DNA of 6,815 bases from Candidatus Rifleibacteriota bacterium (lineage in GTDB: Bacteria; Riflebacteria; Ozemobacteria; Ozemobacterales; Ozemobacteraceae), in the NCBI GenBank assembly GCA_022704885.1, contig JAKJFO010000213.1, positions 1-6,815 on the forward strand. The letters are read 5' to 3'. Position 1 is the first letter of the stretch, and each line of letters starts with the position of its first letter. This document shows positions 1-3,847 of the stretch, piece after piece. A model generated the notes under the pieces. The model saw only the letters and a program-made list of their open reading frames with translations. It did not search any database and was not told the DNA's origin. A program made the translations under genes and the position numbers.

Positions 1-1856
1 AGCCGCTTCCCGTCGATCAGCTCACCGAGGGTCACATCGGCTTTCGCGACAGCGTCGAACGTCTCGGGAACGAGACAGCACAGGTCGCGGCCCATGTCGA
101 CATACTGGGCACCCTGGCCCGGGAAGACGACGCCGAGCGGCGCGACGGCCGTTCCGGTCTCATACCATGCGCCGTCGGGCAGGGCGAACCGCTCGGGAAT
201 GGGCGTTGCGGACAGCTTCGCATCGGCCGCGGCTGCAAGGGCCGCTACATCGGTTTTCCCGGATTCGACGACGAACACGAGTCTGCATGCATGGGCGGCC
301 TGGAAATCACGCCGCGACATCGCTGCGAGTTTCCGCAGTTCGGCCGAATCGAGAGGGGCCTTGAAGGGGGTGAGAGCGGTTCTGATGGCCGCCGGCGTGC
401 CGCCGGACAGCGCAACGATCTCGACGCGGCCGTCCCAGTCGATTTCGCGCTTTGCCTGATCATACTCCTCGAGCACGACATGGTAGTTGCTGCCGCCGAA
501 CCCGAGCGCGCTGATTGCTGCCCGGCGCGGACAATCCGGCGAGGCGAACCAGGGCCGTTTCTCGAGAAGCAGGTAAAATGGGCTTTTCGTGTCTTTGAAA
601 ATCGCGGCTGGTTCCCTGACCTTGATCGTAGGCGGAAGGGTCTTGTTATACAGGGCCATCGCGGCCTTGATGAGGCCGGCCGAGCCTGCAGCGGCCTTCG
701 TGTGGCCGATCATCGACTTGACCGAGCCGATTCCGCACCGCGGACGCCCGTCGACGGAGTCGCCGTACACACGCCTGAGCGCCTTCAGCTCGATCTCGTC
801 GCCGACCTTGGTGCCGGTGCCGTGGGCTTCGACAAAGCCGATCGTCTCGGGGCCGAACCCCGCGTTTTCGTATGCCCGACGCAGGGCCTTTTCCTGGCCG
901 GTGTCACTCGGGGCGTAAATCGATTTGCCGCGCCCGTCGCTCGACGTGCCGACGCCACGGATGAGGGCGTAGATCTTGTCTCCGTCAGCTTTCGCCTTGT
1001 CGAGCCGCTTGAGAATAACCATGCCGACGCCTTCGCCGAGGGTTGTACCGTCGGCGTCGGTGCTGAACGGCTTCGCATCGCCCGACGCCGAGAGCGCCGG
1101 GGTCTTGCTGAAGCACATATACATGAAAATGTCGTTGAACATGTCGACGCCGCCGGTGATCACCATGTCGGCGGCCCCTGAATGCAGCTCCATCGATGCC
1201 ATGTGAAGCGCGCCGAGCGAGCTTCCGCACGCGGCATCGACGATACAGTTAGTGCCACTGAGATTCAGGCGGTTCGCGATGCGGCCTGCGGCGACGTTCC
1301 CGAGCAGGCCGGGGAACGAGTTTTCCTGCCACGGAACATACGCTTCGCCGATGTTCGCCATGACTTCATTGGCGATCTCGTCGTCGATACCGGCATCTTT
1401 GAGAGCCTTGCGCCAGACCGGGTGCCCAAGCCTGGCACCGAGCGGGATGACGAGCTGAAGCGTGCCGGTCAGGCCGAGAATGACGCTGACCCGGTTGCGG
1501 TCGAACTCCCGCTTCGGGCCGTACCCCGCGTCGATCATCGCGCCCTGGGCGACCACGAGGCCCATCAGTTGCGATGCGTCGGTCGCCTCGAGAGCTGCCG
1601 GGGAAACGCCGAACTCGACCGGATCGAACGTGATCGAGGGAACGAAGCCGCCCCGCTTCGAATATGTGCTGTCGGGCTTCTTCGGATCCTTGTCGTAGTA
1701 GTCTTCCGGCCGCCAGTGGGTGGAGGGAATGTCGGTTATGGCATCCACCTTGTTGCGGATGTTCGCCCAGTATTCGCGCAGAGACTGCGCCTTGGGGAAC
1801 AGACAGCTCATTCCAATGATGGCCAGTGGTTCGTGCATCGGTTCGTTGCGTTTCAT
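1..1856 (-). CDS. Type I polyketide / PUFA synthase (PfaA-like), ketosynthase plus start of acyltransferase; 3' part outside window
   Basis: Condensing subunit of an iterative type I polyketide or polyunsaturated fatty acid synthase; it would extend a carrier-protein-bound chain by decarboxylative Claisen condensation in the cytoplasm. Seen: 618 codons, open at the window edge. A complete KS domain occupies about residues 8-460, opening with PLAIIGMSCLFPKA. The active-site Cys210 lies in VDAACGSSL, His345 in EAHGTGT and His385 in KSMIGHTKAAAG; the spacings of 135 and 40 are those of classical KS domains. The KS ends with GFGGSNYHVVLEE near 450-463. A linker follows, then an acyltransferase begins at about 574 with FPGQGAQYVDMGRDL; its GHSxG serine is off the window. 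The stretches FMYMCFSKTPALS and the WRPEDYYD/RGGF block resemble Pfa-type synthases (known family, KS-AT-ACPs-KR) more than modular PKSs. The start at 1856 is the first ATG after an in-frame TGA (1875-1877); AGGA at 1869-1872 and AGG at 1859-1861 precede it, whereas the ATG at 1838 has no ribosome site. Product unknown. Very sure of KS-AT, fairly sure of PfaA-like. Confidence 0.93.
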   Translation of the reverse strand, partial: MKRNEPMHEPLAIIGMSCLFPKAQSLREYWANIRNKVDAITDIPSTHWRPEDYYDKDPKKPDSTYSKRGGFVPSITFDPVEFGVSPAALEATDASQLMGLVVAQGAMIDAGYGPKREFDRNRVSVILGLTGTLQLVIPLGARLGHPVWRKALKDAGIDDEIANEVMANIGEAYVPWQENSFPGLLGNVAAGRIANRLNLSGTNCIVDAACGSSLGALHMASMELHSGAADMVITGGVDMFNDIFMYMCFSKTPALSASGDAKPFSTDADGTTLGEGVGMVILKRLDKAKADGDKIYALIRGVGTSSDGRGKSIYAPSDTGQEKALRRAYENAGFGPETIGFVEAHGTGTKVGDEIELKALRRVYGDSVDGRPRCGIGSVKSMIGHTKAAAGSAGLIKAAMALYNKTLPPTIKVREPAAIFKDTKSPFYLLLEKRPWFASPDCPRRAAISALGFGGSNYHVVLEEYDQAKREIDWDGRVEIVALSGGTPAAIRTALTPFKAPLDSAELRKLAAMSRRDFQAAHACRLVFVVESGKTDVAALAAAADAKLSATPIPERFALPDGAWYETGTAVAPLGVVFPGQGAQYVDMGRDLCCLVPETFDAVAKADVTLGELIDGKR

Positions 1857-2328
1857 GACCTGCGATCGTCCTGTTCAGCAGATTCACGCCGGTGGCTTGA
1901 ATCCCGGCGCGGGAATCGAAAAAATATCGGTCGTGCGCGGATCGCGACGGATGAACCCTCGCAAACCCGCTCCAGAAAAAGAACTAGCTCACGACACCGC
2001 GGTCGGAGCCCTTTCCGCGATCGTGGAATTCTATCACGCCTACGCCTCTTTGACGAGGGAAAATCTCAGCCCAAACTTGTTCTCTTCCGAAGGCGCTGGA
2101 ACGAACTGCGAAGAAACAGAAACACAGAGGTTTTCCCCAGACGTCCCGAAAAGCTTCCCTCCTTCAATGACCTGTAGGCGCGGGTTCGAAACCTGCCCGT
2201 GCGTCGCGACATCGGATATCGGATGCGAACCTGCACGAGTATTTCAGGTTTCTCCGCGAGCTTGACATGAAGGATCCGTTACGAGTGCATATTCGCCGAT
2301 GACACAGATGAAGAAGATGACGTGCGGA
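1857..2328. other. Gap of about 470 bp without a convincing gene
   Basis: This gap separates the subtilase stop from the synthase start. I translated the minus strand in part and found only short frames with frequent stops and no family I recognise; the open frames on the plus strand are continuations of antisense shadows of the synthase. Small structures are visible. One is a hairpin at 2180-2196 (GCGGGTT-CGA-AACCTGC) that also looks like a tRNA T arm. Another is a hairpin at 1899-1917 with an 8-bp stem containing one mismatch, lying in the leader of the synthase. There is also a direct repeat ATCGGAT-ATCGGAT at about 2211-2224. None is followed by a T-run in the direction that would make it an intrinsic terminator, so the subtilase has no visible terminator here. 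No promoter with both good -35 and -10 boxes was found for the synthase, although an A/T patch at about 1919-1926 lies at a suitable distance. Confidence 0.5.
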
Positions 2329-3444
2329 TCAGTCAGACCACTGGATTCGGTCGATGGCAAAACCGTAATCGGTCGAGGTGTCGTTCGAGGTGAAAACCAG
2401 GCGGGCGGTTCCGGTCGGGATGACATCCGTCCAGAAGTCGGCGCGCTCGTCGTTGAAAAACTGCAGTTCGCGGCCAGCGCCATCTTCGATCATGAGCGCG
2501 TCGCTGAAATGCTCGATGCCGAGTCGCGCAAAGTGCAGCCGCATCTTCGTCGCCTCCGGGATCTCGATGTTCCATGTGAGCGAGGCGTTGTTCTTGTAGG
2601 GGTGCGTCGTCTCTATGACGCGGACCTCCTCGTGCCAACGGCTGAAATTCTCAACGGGAAGCCGCTTTCCCGGCTTGCCTGTCAGTGCGTTGACGAGGTT
2701 CATTCGCAGGCCGCCCCGCACCCAGAGTCCGAGACCGGCGATCTGGTCGGCGCTGTCGAGAAGCCGCGCCTTGACTTCTCGCCAGGTGAACTCGGGGTTC
2801 ATGGCCCAGACCCAGCACGCAGCACCGGCTACGAGCGGGCAGGCCTGCGAGGTGCCAGAAAACGACCGATACAGGCTCTTCGGCATGAGGGAAAAAATGG
2901 TTTCGCCTGGCGCCGCGATTTCGACCATCGAACCGTAATTGCTGAACGTCGAAAAATCGCGGTTGTTCGTGGCGCCCACGACGAGCTGGTTCTCGACCCC
3001 GAAACACGAAGGGTAGTCACGGTCGTCCTCGAAATCCATGTTCTTGCGCGAGTTGCCGGACGCGCAGACGAACAGCGCTCCCTTCGACAGACAGTAGCGC
3101 ACCGCATCGTGCATGGCTTGGGTATACGAAGGTGTGCCGTAGCTGTTGGAAAGCACCTTCGCACCGTTTTCCGCAGCGTATCTGATCGCTTCGGCAAACT
3201 TCTCTGACGACAGATAGTTGCCCAGCCCGAACACCTTCACCAGCATGATCTTGAGGCCGGGATACGCGCCCGCGATGCCCGCGCCGTTGTTGGAACGTGC
3301 GACGAGCAACCCTCCGACGTGCGTCCCATGATACTGATCCTCCTGTACGTCGGGAGAGTTCTTCATGAAGTTCCAGCCGTGAACGTCGTCGACAAGTCCG
3401 ATAAACTTATCATCTGTCGTCAATCTTATCGCTGTCGCAGACAA
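2329..3444 (-). pseudogene. S8 subtilase, 5'-truncated, with CUB-like C-terminal domain
   Basis: Remnant of a subtilisin-like serine endopeptidase, normally exported. Seen (numbered from the TTG at 3444): catalytic His39 in YHGTHVGG, oxyanion Asn131 in CASGNS and nucleophile Ser199 in FSGTSQACP; the His-Ser distance of 160 is normal for S8. The C-terminal helix with LRMNLVNALTGK ends the protease domain near 262. Residues about 275-371 form a separate domain with DALMIEDGAG, a DFW segment and VFTSNDTSTDYGFAIDRIQW, resembling CUB-like beta-sandwiches that follow secreted proteases. Missing: the Asp segment (usually DTGxD), any prodomain and any signal peptide. Recognisable subtilase sequence begins only at about LVDDVHGWNF (near 3400); the codons before it are the neighbouring Uma2 gene read out of frame, up to an in-frame TAG at 3463-3465. 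The TTG at 3444 lies in that foreign part and has no credible ribosome site. A protease lacking Asp should be inactive or nearly so. I call it a decayed gene; the open frame to the stop suggests the loss is recent or that the DNA is misassembled. Confidence 0.82.
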
Positions 3445-3729
3445 CCGAGATATCGGGCTGAACTACGTTAAAGACTTCTTCGTTGCGCGTGCCAAGCCGC
3501 GCCATACGCACATCGAAGGGTGCAGGGTAAACTTCACAGGTTTTGTTTCTGAAATACAGATTCAGCTCAGTCACAAGCTCAACCAGTAACTTCTGATGAA
3601 TTGGTAATGGTGCCGGTGACATCGAGTATGTCTGACCTTCAATCAGCTCCCAGCGTTCTTCAGAATTCCATTTCAGATAATCGGCGTAGGAGAACTTTTT
3701 CTTAGCTTTTTTCGTGCGGCCCCGGCCAT
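3410..3729 (-). pseudogene. Uma2-family (DUF820) putative endonuclease, frameshifted and 3'-truncated
   Basis: First half of a Uma2/DUF820 gene, a family of about 190 residues with a PD-(D/E)XK nuclease-like fold and no firmly settled role. Seen: KKFSYADYLKW, ERWELIEG, YSMSPAPLPIHQ, CEVYPAPFDVR and VVQPDISVVCDSDKIDDR occur in family order. The frame then meets TGA at 3410-3412, before the GxPDLxxEI block and the rest of the active site. The 5' end is also abnormal. A strong Shine-Dalgarno and ATG at 3727-3729 start a frame that stops at about 3673-3675, while the conserved frame runs back past the ATG to a TGA at 3764-3766 without an in-frame ATG. One extra base between the ATG and 3706 would join the two, most simply one more A in the A-run at 3707-3712. 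The alternative start ATG at 3622 would drop the conserved YADYLKW and RWELIEG blocks. It is probably dead; a -1 ribosomal slip is a less likely alternative for the 5' part. Its codons are A/T-richer than those of the subtilase that follows. Confidence 0.83.
3706..3712 (-). other. A AAA AAG slippery heptamer at the Uma2 frame break
   Basis: Counting codons from the ATG at 3727-3729, codons six to eight are CGA AAA AAG, so the heptamer A AAA AAG stands in the X XXY YYZ phase known from bacterial -1 frameshift sites such as dnaX and several IS3-type transposases. A -1 slip here would continue with GCT AAG AAA AAG TTC and give MAGAARKKAKKKFSYADY, a natural-looking Uma2 N-terminus. I see no strong stem-loop within the next 60 bases and no extra internal Shine-Dalgarno, so the usual stimulators are missing. 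A simple loss of one A from a run of seven explains the same facts. Confidence 0.4.
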
Positions 3730-3735
3730 ACTTCT

Positions 3736-3741
3736 TCCTCC
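3736..3741 (-). promoter_or_regulatory. Shine-Dalgarno GGAGGA for the Uma2 ATG at 3727-3729
   Basis: GGAGGA lies six bases before an ATG, an almost ideal ribosome-binding site. It fixes the original start of the Uma2 gene at 3729 even though the family frame is offset by one base from this ATG, and so is the main evidence that the frame is broken and that the gene did not begin at a later ATG. Confidence 0.75.
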
Positions 3742-3757
3742 AACTGCAATTAAGTTG

Positions 3758-3766
3758 ATTATATCA
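3758..3766 (-). promoter_or_regulatory. Extended -10 promoter (TGATATAAT) of the Uma2 gene
   Basis: The minus strand reads TGATATAAT, a perfect TATAAT with the TGn extension, 28 bases before the ATG at 3729. No good TTGACA is found 16-18 bases upstream (the hexamer at 17-bp spacing is ACAACT), but extended -10 promoters do not need one. It lies just beyond the terminator of the upstream gene, so the Uma2 fragment was probably an independent transcription unit. Transcripts from it would run on into the subtilase fragment. Confidence 0.6.
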
Positions 3767-3796
3767 TAAAGACCGGTATGAGTTGTATTCTGCGCA

Positions 3797-3829
3797 GAAA
3801 AAAAACTCCCGGGCGCATGCCCCGGGAGT
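3797..3829 (-). terminator. Rho-independent terminator of the large repeat protein gene
   Basis: On the minus strand a perfect 9-bp stem ACTCCCGGG / CCCGGGAGT (3821-3829 with 3805-3813) encloses a 7-base loop and is followed directly by seven or eight T residues (3798-3804 and the end of the stem). It begins 18 bases after the TGA of the gene ending at 3848. It is one of the clearest non-coding signals in the window. On the plus strand the hairpin is followed only by a weak, interrupted T-rich stretch, so I do not call it bidirectional. Confidence 0.92.
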
Positions 3830-3847
3830 CGCTTTCAGCTTTTGTGG

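Noticed and set aside
1366..1887. Minus-strand frame of 173 codons overlapping the start of the synthase
   Set aside because: It is the synthase DNA read in another frame. The correct frame holds conserved KS sequence throughout.
1899..1926. Terminator hairpin in front of the synthase
   Set aside because: The stem has a mismatch, and the T-run lies before the hairpin on the minus strand and is an A-run after it on the plus strand, so it does not fit an intrinsic terminator in either direction.
291..2177. Two long plus-strand open frames (about 291-1181 and 1182-2177) antisense to the synthase
   Set aside because: They lie opposite a clear KS domain in GC-rich DNA, where antisense frames stay open by codon bias. 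Their products are Arg-rich and match no family I know.
2160..2205. Complete tRNA gene
   Set aside because: Only a T-arm-like hairpin is present; no cloverleaf can be drawn and there is no 5' strand for the acceptor stem.
2262..2295. Plus-strand promoter starting at TTGACA (2262-2267)
   Set aside because: At 16-19 bp spacing there is no acceptable -10 box, and it would point into antisense of the subtilase with no plus-strand gene to serve.
2299..3207. Long plus-strand open frame of about 302 codons over the subtilase
   Set aside because: It is antisense to a conserved protease domain and has no recognisable motif, so it is a shadow of the minus-strand gene.
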